Below, piece after piece: positions 42,009 through 52,559 of a DNA stretch of 64,000 bases. Location of the stretch: NCBI GenBank assembly GCA_037693485.1, contig CM075346.1, positions 96,392,501 to 96,456,500 of the forward strand, given 5' to 3'. The position numbers and the translations under genes were made by a program. Below the pieces are notes generated by a model. That model was given only the letters and a program-made list of their open reading frames with translations. It was not told where the DNA came from and did no database searches. Source of the stretch: Kitagawia praeruptora (lineage: Eukaryota; Streptophyta; Magnoliopsida; Apiales; Apiaceae). Each line of letters opens with the position of its first letter. Position 1 is the first letter of the stretch.

Positions 42009-42339
42009 ATATTATATATGTAATAATTGGTTAAAGTTTGGTCAATCTATCTATCTATCTATTCTATTCTATTCTTTTTTTTAAACAAATCGTACTTGCA
42101 TTACTTAGAAATTATCACTTTCGAGTACATGATTAATAAATGCAAGAGGAGTGACAGACCACTCTCCATATCCTGACATAGAATTTGTGCAGCATTTGCA
42201 AGCAAAAGAACCACACGACCGATACTCGAACTACTAGCACTTGATCAATGTGCTTTAGTGATTTTGTCCAAGAAATATATAATACACCAACACAAGATAA
42301 AATTGTGAGACTTTTTAATATATTTGAAATGACTAATTT

Positions 42340-42480
42340 ATCCCCATGTTTAATGTTTAATTAAAAAATATTGTTTTTGGGAATCGAACTTGAGTCTATC
42401 AAGTAACTTATGAATCCTCTTACCACTGCACCACATTGTCACATGTGTTTTAATATCATACACGTAATATATGAATGTCA
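42340..42480 (-). repeat. tRNA-like (SINE-type) segment
   Basis: On the minus strand TGCAGTGGTAAGAGG (box A-like) is followed about 30 bp later by AAGTTCGATTCCC (box B-like). A related segment lies at 44640-44790, also minus strand, with similar flanks ('aaatgactaattta' and 'acatgtgtttta'). Probably a tRNA-derived repeat. Confidence 0.4.
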
Positions 42481-42762
42481 TTTAACAGTAATGCATTTAT
42501 CTAACTTCAAAACATATAAAAATAACTATGTATGTAAATTAAACTTAGGTTATATATTTAAATTGTACATGTTCATAACACTTGAGCACAATAGACATGT
42601 GTAATCAATTATATGTATGTGTTGCGTGAATGTTAAATATTTAGTATTTTGATCATTGAGACTTATTAATAATATGTTAGTCACGATTTTATTTTTACTT
42701 TTATATATAAGTTAATAATATACAGTATGTAGTCTACTTATACATATTCCTGAATTATTTAA

Positions 42763-42800
42763 ACTAGCTTAAAACCCGTGCGATGCACGAAATTTTGTAA
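42763..42800 (-). mobile_element. Helitron-like 3' terminus (minus strand)
   Basis: Reverse complement carries GTGCATCGCACGGG, about eight bases, then CTAGT, closely matching the terminus at 40755-40783 in the opposite orientation. Confidence 0.45.
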
Positions 42801-42886
42801 TTCGATTTTTTTTAATTTGAATTGAATTTTTTGGTTGGTGGGAATTGAACTTGGGTCATACAACAAATTTGGACGCAATCATACCC

Positions 42887-44392
42887 TGATAAGTGAATTT
42901 TATATCCACTTGGAGCGTCCCATATCGGCTTAAATTGATTCACTTGGCCTCAAGTTTGTTGTATTTTTTATGTGTTTTGTGTAGATGTGCAGGATTGTAA
43001 TTATCGGTTAGGTTGTGCGTTTTTCATTGATCTTGGAGTCTAAGTTGAGTTTGGAATGAAGAATGGAGTTGATCTCTATGATAGTATGAAGATTTTAAGT
43101 CAAGGGAATGGAAGAACGACAATTTACACAAAAGGAATGAGACGAAACGGAGCGAAAACGAAGAAACGAGCCAAAAATTAACTCGGGCATAATTGACTCC
43201 AGGCCGCGGCCTCAGAATCTCAGGATGCGGCCTCAAGGGCAATCTGTCCAGCTCAAAGTTGTCTTCTAAAAAGTCTAGAATTCTTTCCTGTTTTGAATCT
43301 GTTTGGTATTTTTGGGTTTTTCTTGTTGGGCAAGACTTCTAGGGCCTATATAAATACATTGCATCATTGTAATATCATATCATTATATAGAGTTAATTAT
43401 CATAGCATAGATTTGCAAGGGAGAAAAGTGGAGAAGGATTCACCAACGCTCGTGACAAGCAACGGAGATCTAGATCTACTTCATCTTTTGTTTTCTTCTA
43501 TTAGGATACTCTGGATTTTGGATTTGTTTTCTTAAACCTTTATTCTAGCATTATTATATTCATTCATACTTTGTTTATTATCATGGTTTCATCAGATCCC
43601 ATGATGACGAGCGGTTCGATTATGAACTAATCGTTGTCATGGGATTCTAACGGATTTATTTATGGAGCTTTAGTATCTTGATGCTTTAAAGATCTGTGTG
43701 TGATGTATATCTGATATCCTCGTATGGTTATGCTTAATTGTTAGATGCGTAGCTAACATCTAATCTGTTAATCTCTTGTGAAGTGAAAGTGGATCTTGAG
43801 ATTTAGAACTTGTCATGCTAGCATAGGTTCATGATTGTTTATCAACATGATTCGTAGTGTGAGATGAGAATACTTATACTGCCCTGTGTGATCTTTATGG
43901 ATAACTTGTTCTTCAACCGTTATGTTTTCAAATCTTATAGAAGTATAGGGTCTAAGCATAATTGGTGTCTATTCATCTTCTATCTCTTTTGTGGATGTAT
44001 GTTTAGTTTGGTATTCGTATACTGAGAAGTAACGTGTACTTGTTTCGTGTTGTCCAATCAGATATCATAACCATTGCATATAGTGATTAAAGGCGTCAGA
44101 TCTAAGCGAAGTATTTAATGAAGTTAGGATTCCATGTTTATTTTCATATAAGTAAATCAGTTTTAAATCTCCTTAGTTAATTAATTCTTAGTTTAATAAT
44201 TTGCATCTTAGTTTAATTTAGATAATCAAAAACCCCAAATTTGTTAATTGTCTTAGCTGTGAATAAAAACCATACATTGTTGCATAGGTACATTGACTGA
44301 ATTGAAACCTAAACCAGATCTCTGTGGGAACGAACTCAACTTTATTCTATATTACTTGTGACCACGTACGCTTGCATGAATTAATGCAAATA
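42887..44392 (+). mobile_element. Probable solo LTR (gypsy Athila/Tat-like), 1506 bp
   Basis: Begins TGATAAGTG and is flanked on both sides by TACCC (42882-42886 and 44393-44397). Internally it has a GC-rich repeat (GCGGCCTCA twice at about 43204-43235), a TATA box (ctatataaatac at about 43347-43358) and an end region reading TGTGGGAACGAACTCAACTTTA, typical of Athila/Tat LTRs. It ends in ...AATA rather than CA. No internal domain or second LTR, so I infer a solo LTR left by recombination. Confidence 0.55.
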
Positions 44393-44397
44393 TACCC

Positions 44398-45192
44398 CCA
44401 GGCTAGCCATTCATTTGTGTCATAAATCATACACATAATATATGAATGCATGTGTGTGACTTGAATAAGCAATAGTTGGAACATTTGTATTGTTTTAAAA
44501 TGAAAAATTGCATAACTTTTTCGTTAAACAACATACAAAATAAGATAATTGATTGTAAAACTAATTTCTAAAATCTATTTTTTATATAATACATGAACAA
44601 GACTTAAAATTCATGAGATATTTTATTCATAATTTAAAATGACTAATTTACCTCTATATTATTGTTTATATATAAAAAAATTCATTTATAGTGGAAATCA
44701 AACTTGGACCATCAAGTCAACTTGTGCATCTACATACCACTAGACCACACTTTTACATGTGTTTTAGATCATACACACAATATGTATGTGTACGATATAT
44801 GAAATAATATTGGTTAACTATTATTGGGTTTAATTTAAATGAGATTTGGACTTTTTATTAATTTTCATTTATTGATTAACGAACCACATAAAATATATAA
44901 TTGGATTATAAAATGATATTATAATTAATATTATGGATACTGTTCAACAATATATTAGAATGAAAATATTGAGTTGTTCACGTAATATGAAAATTATATA
45001 TTATTACACAAGATGCAATAATTTATCAATCAAACTCTTCGGGTTAGAGAAATATTTGGCTTGAAAAGACGAATCCTAAAAATAACACATTACATTTCAC
45101 ATACAAATTGACTAATGTTCGATTTAAAATATGACATTTGAAGGAAAAAAAAGTTTCATATATAATATATGGTGTATTAGTTATAAAGGTAA

Positions 45193-45220
<28 letters not shown>
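44398..45220. other. AT-rich DNA with minus-strand tRNA-like repeat
   Basis: No ORF. At 44640-44790 a segment related to 42340-42480 appears (minus-strand box A/B-like words). It ends in a (TA)n run at 45195-45224. Confidence 0.4.
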
Positions 45221-45228
<8 letters not shown>

Positions 45229-45583
45229 CTTGTTCTAATAGAAACTAAATTAGAATAGAAACTAAACATAAATTAAATATTTCAAGTTAATCTAATGACC
45301 AAATTAGGGGTACTCCAATACAAAAAACATTTAAAATTATTGGCTCTATTCAACAAAAATATAAAAAAAATAAAAAAAAAAGTTACTGTTCACGTGATGA
45401 CGTGGCACGTGAACAATAATTTTTTTTTATATATATATTTTTGTTGAATGGAGCCAAGAATTTTATAAGTTTTTTGTGAAGGTGCCCCTAGCGGGGCCTT
45501 TAAAATAAATGAAATATAATTTATTTAGTGTAGGTTTCTAGTTTCTATTCTAAGTTTGGTTTCTATTTGAACGCTAGCCTATA
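45221..45583. mobile_element. Foldback MITE A, TATAGG termini
   Basis: Terminal inverted repeats TATAGGGTCTTGTTCTAATAG / ...CTATTTGAACGCTAGCCTATA; most of the 363 bp pairs with itself. The apex has AGTTACTGTTCACG and its inverted partner around GATGACGTGG. A GC-rich palindrome GCCCCTAGCGGGGCC sits in the right arm (about 45483-45498). Inserted in TA repeats. No coding capacity. Confidence 0.75.
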
Positions 45584-45589
45584 TATATA

Positions 45590-45948
45590 TATAGGGTTGA
45601 ACTCCATAGCAAACACCTTATATAACAAACAATAAAGAACACCTCATATCTAATAGATCCATTGCCCCTGGCGGGGCCACCCAATACAAAAAGTTCTTAT
45701 TTTTTTTACCCTTTATCCATCCATCATCTCAAAAAAAATTAAAAAATTAAAAAGTTACTGTTCATGACGATGACGTCATCAGTGACGTCATCATGAACAG
45801 TAATTTTTTTTTTGCTGGCTTGATAGAGGGTAAAAAACAACAACTTTTTGTATTGGGTGCCCCTGGCGGGGCCAAAGGATCTAATAGATCTAAGGTGTTC
45901 TTTGTTGTTTGTTATATAAGAGTGTTCTGTATGGAGCAAAGGCCTATA
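45590..45948. mobile_element. Foldback MITE B, TATAGG termini
   Basis: 359 bp with inverted termini (TATAGG, CTCCATA and TATATAAC blocks pair in order). Each arm contains GCCCCTGGCGGGGCC (about 45665-45679 and 45860-45874) beside a CCAATACAAAAAG block. The apex reads AGTTACTGTTCATGACGATG and its partner, with GACGTCATC twice. Closely related in design to MITE A. Confidence 0.75.
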
Positions 45949-46059
45949 TATATATATATGATCATGTATAATATATGATTTGCGGAACTTAATATATATG
46001 ATCATGTATAATATATGATTTGCGGAACTTATATATCATAGACATCACTTATTGAACAC
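45949..46059. repeat. Tandem duplication, about 46 bp
   Basis: The block 'atatatgatcatgtataatatatgatttgcggaactta' occurs twice in succession (about 45951-45990 and 45992-46031, described here by its ends); no gene. Confidence 0.7.
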
Positions 46060-46064
46060 TCAAA
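46060..46064. other. Target-site duplication (left) of the 46065 element
   Basis: TCAAA, repeated at 51089-51093. Confidence 0.85.
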
Positions 46065-46606
46065 TGTTGGGTTTCAACCCAATGTGATTGTTATGGGCTT
46101 GGATGGTCCAAGATGTATATGGGTAAGATAATAATTGTATGTGTAGACAATTATTATATATGGTATGTCTTGATCACAAAATTTGGAAATTAGGTGTTAA
46201 GAATTGGAAGACTTGTAGAACAAGTATGGTAAGACTTGTAGAACAAGTATGGTAAATATTGGTGGCTAAGTTTTTGATGGCTATATAAACATAGTCATAT
46301 TGTATTTGTTTGATAAAGGTGAAAGCTTAAGAGATGTAGTCTTAAGTATTGTTTGGGAGATGCTTAAGCATTATTGGCTCAAGTATTGGGGGGTTGGGAC
46401 ACCATTGTGGTGTTATTGTTTTGATGTATTATTGATATTGTTAAGATTAATAATACGAGTTTGGGATGTGGGTGTTTCCACGTCAAATATTGTTTTGTGC
46501 GACCGCGCTTTGGTGGATCTTGTCAACTAATCAATTGGTGTGTGTGTGTGTGCGCTCTGTATTGGTGTTTGTGAATCTCGGATTGTGTAAGTCCCCTAAC
46601 CTAATA
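46065..46606 (+). repeat. 5' LTR of the 46065 element
   Basis: 542 bp; TATA box CTATATAAAC at about 46281-46290. The terminal bases are TA where the 3' LTR has CA. Confidence 0.88.
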
Positions 46607-46910
46607 AGTGGTATCAAGAGCCAAGGTTTGGGTTCGTGATGGATGAGGTTGAGGGAAAGTTCGAGGTTCAATTGGTATGGCGGAGTACAATGAAGGATTT
46701 GCTGACAAGGATATTGCTACTAAAGCGGGTAGAGACAAAGTTACGTGCGATTTGGCGGTTGACTTGCACCGTGGATCAATCCAGTGTTCGGACTCGAGAT
46801 GAAAGAAGATGGAAGAGGTCATCGCAATTGTTTCAATGGCTTGATCAACCAGGTGAACTAATTGGATGATACTAGTGATTTTCTTCAGGAGACCGAAGGA
46901 TTGTGAAAGC
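46607..46910 (+). other. Left interior of the 46065 element
   Basis: Frames here (for example 46636-46869) have no domain I recognise. The interior resumes at 49775 after the nested insertion. Confidence 0.5.
46609..46622 (+). other. Primer binding site of the 46065 element
   Basis: TGGTATCAAGAGCC, the initiator tRNA-Met type with one extra A. Confidence 0.7.
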
Positions 46911-46915
46911 AAGGA
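46911..46915. other. Target-site duplication (left) of nested element
   Basis: AAGGA, repeated at 49770-49774. Confidence 0.7.
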
Positions 46916-47539
46916 TTAATTGGTAAATATTTTATATTATTATTCATGAAGGGATTCGAGTTAGAATTTGTGGGAGAGTTGGGTCAAGAAGCTTACTTGG
47001 ACAAGAAGGAATAAAGGAGAGACGAATGAAGCTTGGACAAGAAGCTGATTATTATCTATAAGTATTAAGTAGATTTTGGCTTGCAAGTTTTTACCTTTCA
47101 CTTGAAAGGGTTTTTCTTGTTTTAAGCACTTAGGGTTTTATTTTCCTATTTGGATTCTGTTTTATCTGTTTCCTATTTGGATTGGGTTTTTAAATGTGTT
47201 TCCTGGAAGGATTCAGATATTAGCTAATCTTCAAGCTGGTATTGGATTTCTCATGGATTCCTGTTGGGTATAGGTTATTGTCTAAGCCTATAAATACCCA
47301 TCTCATGTAATGTTTTAAGACATATAATGTGATGAATTTGTTTTGAGATAAACTATGATTAGTTTTTCTTTTCTCTAAGCTTCAATTACTGGATTGTTTT
47401 AAAGGTTAGATTCAAATTGCTTAGTTTCTGGATTGATCTAAGGAATTTGAGATTCAAGGTTCACGTTTCTGGATTGATCGTGTTCTTTTGAAATATCATT
47501 TTCTTCTTGTTTTCTTTATTTGTGGAGCGATCCACATCA
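46916..47539 (+). repeat. 5' LTR of nested gag-only element
   Basis: Contains a TATA box (CCTATAAATACC at about 47286-47297). Aligns with 49136-49769, which has an extra 10 bp repeat (TTTTATCTGT) near 49380. Confidence 0.85.
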
Positions 47540-47542
47540 ATT

Positions 47543-47556
47543 TGGTATCAAGAGCC
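47543..47556 (+). other. Primer binding site of nested element
   Basis: TGGTATCAAGAGCC, identical in wording to the host element's site. Confidence 0.75.
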
Positions 47557-47621
47557 AAGGTTTCTCCATCAATTTCTTAATTGTTGGGAGATCTAGGGTT
47601 TTCAAAAAAAATCCAAAAAAA

Positions 47622-47770
47622 GTATTGTTCATCGGGTACTATTCACGCGACTATTCATCGGCACTGTTCATCGGGGGTACTGTTCATCCGCACTGTTCAC
47701 AGGTACTGTTCATTGGCACTGTTCATCGGGTACTGTTCATCGACACTATTCACGGGTACTGTTCATCCAG
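47622..47770 (+). repeat. ACTGTTCAT(C)GG minisatellite in gag leader
   Basis: About ten or eleven imperfect units of 12-18 bp, core ACTGTTCA or ACTATTCA followed by TCGG, CGGG or CAGG, ending 30 bp before the gag ATG at 47801. Every core contains TGTTCA or TATTCA. Confidence 0.85.
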
Positions 47771-47800
47771 AATTTTTTTCCTTTTTTTCAAATCTCGATC

Positions 47801-49234
47801 ATGGCAACGGATGAATTGGTTAAACGCTTGCTGAAAAAATTGGATGCGATGGATATACGAACGGAGAAGCTAGCTAATTCAATGGAGTCTAGATTTGATG
47901 CGTGGGGTAAAATTCTTACGGTGAAAGATAGAGATGAAATCTATGATCCCGGAATAGAGCTTAATTATTTTACGGGTTTGGGTAGCATTGGAGATTTTGT
48001 TGAATGGGTAAGACAAGTTGACAAGATTTCAGATTATACGGGTTGGAGCGAGACAAAAGTATTCAAGATTGCAGCAATTAAACTTACGAAAAAAGCAGGC
48101 TTATAGTTTGACAATCTTAATACAAGCAGAGCTAGATCTGGAAATGAGAAGATCATGACTTGGACGACTTTAAAGAAGAAACTTCGTGCAAAATATATTC
48201 CTTGTGATTATGAGCTAGAAAATTTCTTGAAGCTCACATCTTTGTCTCAAGGTAACAAGAGTGTTTCTGAGTATATATCTGAATTTGATAGATTCTATTT
48301 TATTTGTGACTTAGAGGAGGAAGAAACAAAAAAGATTGCAAGGTTTATTCGTGGATTGAATTGGCCTATTTATAAAAAGGTTAAATCAAATCCATATATC
48401 TCGTTTAATGATGTTCGCAATCTAGCTTTGGAATTTGAATCTCATCAACCAGAGGAACAAGAGGAGAAATTGAAGTCTTCTTTTCATGGGTTTGAACTTT
48501 CAAGAGGAACTCAAAAAGAAGAAGTTGTTCTTATGGAGAATGATGCAAAGGAGGAAGAAGTTGATGTTATGGAGAATGATGCAAAAGAGGAAGAAATTGC
48601 TATTACAGAGAATGATGCAAAAAAGGAAGAAATTGTTGTTATGGAGAATGTTGTTGATTTGATTGTTGATTGTAGGTTGTTACATGTTGAGATTACACAA
48701 AATTCTGCTGAAACGAAGGAACAAGTTACCAAGCAAGCAATAATAGAGAAGCATGAGGAATGTGAGCATGTTTTGATTGTAGAAGAGAATCATGTAAGTG
48801 AACCTCTGCAAGTTATTTGTAGTGACATTAAAGAGAAGGATGAGGTAGAGAATGTGATTGCAATTGTCGATGTTGTGAAAGATGAGATTAACATCATTAC
48901 GATGGAACACATTAATTTTCTAGGCATTGACAACTTGTTGGAAACACCTGGTTCTTCAATATATCTTGTTCTTTTTAGGTTGCTTCCAAAGATATTGGTC
49001 ATGGGGTTAAAATTTGATGCTTTTGAGTTCTACAAGAAATTATCTCATTGTGTTCTTATTTTTAAATACTTTAGAACTCGAGGACGAGTTTTCTTCAAAG
49101 GAGAGGAGAATGATGAGGATCAGGGAATGAATATGTTAATTGGTAAATATTTTATATTATTATTCATGAAGGGATTCGAGTTAGAATTTGTGGGAGAGTT
49201 GGGTCAAGAAGCTTACTTGGACAAGAAGGAATAA
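47801..49234 (+). pseudogene. gag: Gag-like protein of the nested element, one nonsense codon
   Basis: One frame from ATG 47801 to TAA in the 3' LTR at 49232-49234, interrupted by TAG 48104-48106. The N-terminus (residues 1-40) is a probable coiled coil. The region around 48155-48480 resembles a retrotransposon gag core (TWTTLKKKLRAKYIP, SVSEYISEFDRF, KKIARFIRGL). Then comes a short tandem repeat of an acidic 12-13 residue unit around MENDAKEEE (about 48533-48650). No zinc knuckle or enzyme domain follows. The last 33 codons come from the LTR. A gag-only product could still act in trans, but this copy is interrupted. Confidence 0.7.
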
Positions 49235-49769
49235 AGGAGAGACGAATGAAGCTTGGACAAGAAGATGATTATTATCTATAAGTATTAAGTAGATTTTGGC
49301 TTGCAAGTTTTTACCTTTCACTTGAAAGGGTTTTTCTTGTTTTAAGCACTTAGGGTTTTATTTTCCTATTTGGATTCTGTTTTATCTGTTTTTATCTGTT
49401 TCCTATTTGGATTGGGTTTTTAAATGTATTTCCTGGAAGGATTCAGATATTAGCTAATCTTCAAGCTGGTATTGGATTTCTCATGGATTCCTGTTGGGTA
49501 TAGGTTATTGTCTAAGCCTATAAATACCCATCTCATGTAATGTTTTAAGACATATAATGTGATGAAATTGTTTTGAGATAAACTATGATTAGTTTTTCTT
49601 TTCTCTAAGCTTCAATTACTGGATTGTTTTGAAGGTTAGATTCAAATTGCTTAGTTTCTGGATTGATATAAGGAATTTGAGATTCAAGGTTCACGTTTCT
49701 GGATTGATCGTGTTCTTTTGAAATATCATTTTCTTCTTGTTTTCTTTATTTGTGGAGCGATCCACATCA
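49136..49769 (+). repeat. 3' LTR of nested gag-only element
   Basis: Colinear with 46916-47539; its first ~98 bp encode the end of the gag ORF. Confidence 0.85.
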
Positions 49770-49774
49770 AAGGA

Positions 49775-50535
49775 TCAGGTGACTCAACATATGGAAGAGC
49801 ACTTGTGGTGGTTGATGCAAGTGATTTTGTAGATGGATACATCGTTATGGTGAAGAACGATGGTTTGGGTGGTTTGGAGGGTCACTATCCGGGTTTTAGT
49901 GACACTCAATGTATGGAAGAACAAGAGAAGGAGATTCTTGTTCGAGGGGAGGCATTGGCGAATGGACGTCGATGGCTTGATGGTTACAGTTCAATCCAAT
50001 ATGGGTATTGGATTTGTTACGGAATAAAAACTAGGTTATGAATATTGCGGCTAGGGTTTATGTGTATTTAACGCAGAGGGGTTGGTGAGCTTCGAGCTTT
50101 AATGGTTGTTTCCGTGTTTCGAGACTAATCGGTCCTCACAGAGTGCCTACGTATCTTGTTATTGAGAATCATGCCAAAAACGTGGTTCTGAGAATGAGGG
50201 GTCAGGCCCTAATATAGGCTGTAGGAGCCTTAGAATTATGGTAGGATTCGGATACTTGGTGGGCAAGCCACCGCCTTGAGGAAGGTTCTAGACTCCTTCC
50301 TTGTAGGAATCAGTTTCCATGTTGAAGTTGGTGCCTTGGGGGCTAAGTCAGGCATGAGTAATATCATTATTTGACTCTTTTTGCTGAGTTGGTTATTACC
50401 CTTAATATTAATTACGAAATTAATATCATAAATAGGTTTCAGGCCCATCTGGTGGGCCCCACGTTTGGACCATATTGGATCTAATTAATGCCACATTAAA
50501 TGTGTCTTTAGGGCTTATTTTTAGCCCATATCAGG
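49775..50535 (+). other. Right interior of the 46065 element
   Basis: The open frame to 50041 (for example SDTQCMEEQEKEILVRGEAL) shows no domain I can name. The rest is non-coding up to the polypurine tract. Confidence 0.45.
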
Positions 50536-50550
50536 GTTGAAGGGGAGGAT
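50536..50550 (+). other. Polypurine tract of the 46065 element
   Basis: TTGAAGGGGAGGAT immediately before the 3' LTR. Confidence 0.75.
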
Positions 50551-51088
50551 TGTTGGGTTTCAACCCAATGTGATTGTTATGGGCTTGGGTGGTCCAAGAT
50601 GTATATGGGTAAGATAATAATTGTATGTGTAAACAATTATTATATATGGTATGTCTTGATCACAAAGTTTGGAAATTAGGTGCCAAGAATTGGAAGACTT
50701 ATATAACAAGTATGGTAAGACTTGTAGAACAAGTATGGTAAGTCTTGGTGGATAAGTTTTGGATGGCTATATAAACATAGTCATATTGTATTTGTTTGAT
50801 AAAGGTGAAAGCTTAAGAGATGTAGTCTTAAGTATTGTTTGGGAGATGCTTGAGCATTGTTGGCTCAAGTATTGGGGGGTTGGGACACCATTGTGGTGTT
50901 ATTGTTTTGATGTATTATTGATATTGTTAAGATTAATAATACGAGTTTGAGATGTGGCTGTTTCCACGTCAAATATTGTTTTGTGTGACCGCGCTTTGGT
51001 GGATCTTGTCAACTAATCGATTGGTGTGTGTGCGTGCTCTGTATTGGTGTTTGTGAATCTCGGATTGTGTAAGTCCCCTAACCTAACA
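50551..51088 (+). repeat. 3' LTR of the 46065 element
   Basis: 538 bp, ends CCTAACA; followed by TCAAA (51089-51093). Confidence 0.88.
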
Positions 51089-51093
51089 TCAAA

Positions 51094-51581
51094 TTCTATT
51101 TAATGATCCACAATAAAATTAAAAACTGACAATCTTCGATGCCTTTTACAAATGGTTATAACGGTCCATGACAATCTTAGATGGGCTCCTAGAATGGATC
51201 CAGGGCACAGATTGAACACGAGACTAGATTAAAATATTAGTATGAACAAATTAACAAACATTATTTAATTATGTAGTTATAGATAATCGAATCCTAGATA
51301 AAGCTAAAAAAATTAAAACGAATAAATCTTTATAATTATGTAGTTGTAAGGAATCGAACCCGAGGTTAAGCTAAAAAAATTTAGGTAAATAAATCTTTTA
51401 TAATTATGTAGTTGTAAGGAATCGAACTCCGAATTTAATGATAACCAAATTTGGTATTTTGATACTTTGGTATTATTATCTACCATTAAAACATGATTTT
51501 TCACATTAACAAAGAGTATAGATATGACCTATCACAAAAACTGCAACAACTCACACTTTAACGACCAAGAACCATAAAACC
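51094..51581. other. AT-rich DNA with dispersed short repeats
   Basis: The word AATTATGTAGTTGTAAGGAATCGAA (given here only by its ends, aattatgtag... and ...gaatcgaa) recurs three times between 51275 and 51430, and related words recur at 53370-53640. No gene is visible. Confidence 0.5.
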
Positions 51582-51626
51582 CATACTAGAGCATGCCCGG
51601 TGCCTCGCACGGATTCTCATGCTAGT
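51582..51626 (+). mobile_element. Helitron-like 3' terminus
   Basis: GGTGCCTCGCACGG hairpin-like stretch followed by CTAGT at 51622-51626. The third such end in the window; 5' end not found. Confidence 0.35.
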
Positions 51627-51757
51627 TTAACCATTAAAAGTCAAACATGACAAAAGAGTTTATATTATATATGTAATAATTGGTTAATGTTTGGTCAATT
51701 TAACCATTAAAAGTCAAACATGACAAAAGATTTGGGACGAAAAGTGTAATATATTAT

Positions 51758-52103
51758 TATTTGAAAATGGTTAAATGGCAGTTAGGTCACTCAACTGACT
51801 GGAAACTTTAAGTTGGGTCATCCAACTCAAAAAACTTTCAATCAGGTCACTTAACAAATAAAAACTTTCAGTCCGGTCACTTAACAAATAAAAACACATT
51901 AAATGACCTGATTTTAACGTGTTTAATGACCTGATTTTAACGTGTTTAATGACCTGACTGAAAGTTTTTAACGTGTTTAATGACCTGATTGAAAGTTTTT
52001 ATTTGTTAAGTGGTCTAATTGAAAACCTTTTGAGTTGGATGATCCAACTGAAAGTTTTGACTCAGTTGAGTGACCTAACTGCCATTTAACCCTATTTGAA
52101 AAT
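51758..52103. mobile_element. MULE-type MITE with 11 bp target duplication
   Basis: Element 51769-52092 (324 bp) has inverted termini GGTTAAATGGCAGTTAGGTCA and its complement, and is flanked by TATTTGAAAAT on both sides (51758-51768 and 52093-52103). An 11 bp duplication fits Mutator-like elements (9-11 bp). The centre has three to four tandem units of about 23 bp (TTAATGACCTGATTTTAACG-type). No ORF. Confidence 0.8.
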
Positions 52104-52296
52104 ATTAAGAGTTTCCTTTATTATCATGATTAGCGAAAAGAGAAAATTCCCTTATTGCATTGGTTTTCATTATTATTGCTTAAAAATTGATTATATAAAC
52201 AATTGTAATATTGTGATATAATTAAAATTTATGCCTTCAATTATAAATGAGAAGAGAATTATGAGACTATCTTAGCAATATTTTTAAGTCATTATT
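52093..52296 (+). repeat. LTR remnant related to 2555-2728
   Basis: Shares the order of words (gagtttcc, cctttattat, ttcccttatt, then attatataaacaattgtaatatt) with 2555-2728, including the TATA-like box. The primer site is degraded. Confidence 0.5.
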
Positions 52297-52345
52297 TCCT
52301 TACTTTCTTTCGTGGCAAAAAAAAAAAAAAACTCCTTACTTTCTT
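52297..52345. mobile_element. Minimal LINE-tail insertion with target duplication
   Basis: A 23 bp insert (52310-52332: TCGTGGC plus a run of about 15 A) lies between two copies of TCCTTACTTTCTT (52297-52309 and 52333-52345). The tail wording is like the LINE end near 56660. Confidence 0.6.
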
Positions 52346-52559
52346 CGGAGATGTCTTCAAGTCAAATTTATGCTAATTACATAATAATTGAACGAAAATT
52401 TGGTTAGTTGATCGGTCGATTGATTGTTACTGTACTAGTTGATTTTGCTTATTTAGCCTTACTTAAAAGTATATATTATTTTTATTTAATTATTCTTAAT
52501 TAATTACTTTTTTTTGAATAATTAGGTTTATATACCTTACAAGTGAGTATCTGTTTAAC

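Larger units (their letters stand above)
46916..49769 (+). mobile_element. Nested gag-only LTR element (TR-GAG type), 2.85 kb
   Basis: LTRs of about 624-634 bp at 46916-47539 and 49136-49769, with AAGGA duplications and primer site TGGTATCAAGAGCC at 47543-47556. The interior encodes only a gag-like protein. No protease, RT or integrase. The LTR start reads TTAATT, so the precise left terminus (TG expected) is uncertain by two bases. Confidence 0.82.
46065..51088 (+). mobile_element. Small non-autonomous LTR element containing a nested gag-only element
   Basis: About 540 bp LTRs beginning TGTTGGGTTTCAACCC, TCAAA duplications, primer site TGGTATCAAGAGCC and a polypurine tract (about 50536-50550). 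Once the nested element at 46916-49769 is removed only some 1.1 kb of interior is left, with no recognisable gag or pol. This is the size class of TRIM/small LARD elements. Confidence 0.88.

Noticed and set aside
48511..49002. Minus-strand ORFs opposite the gag-like frame
   Set aside because: Shadows of the acidic repeat region.
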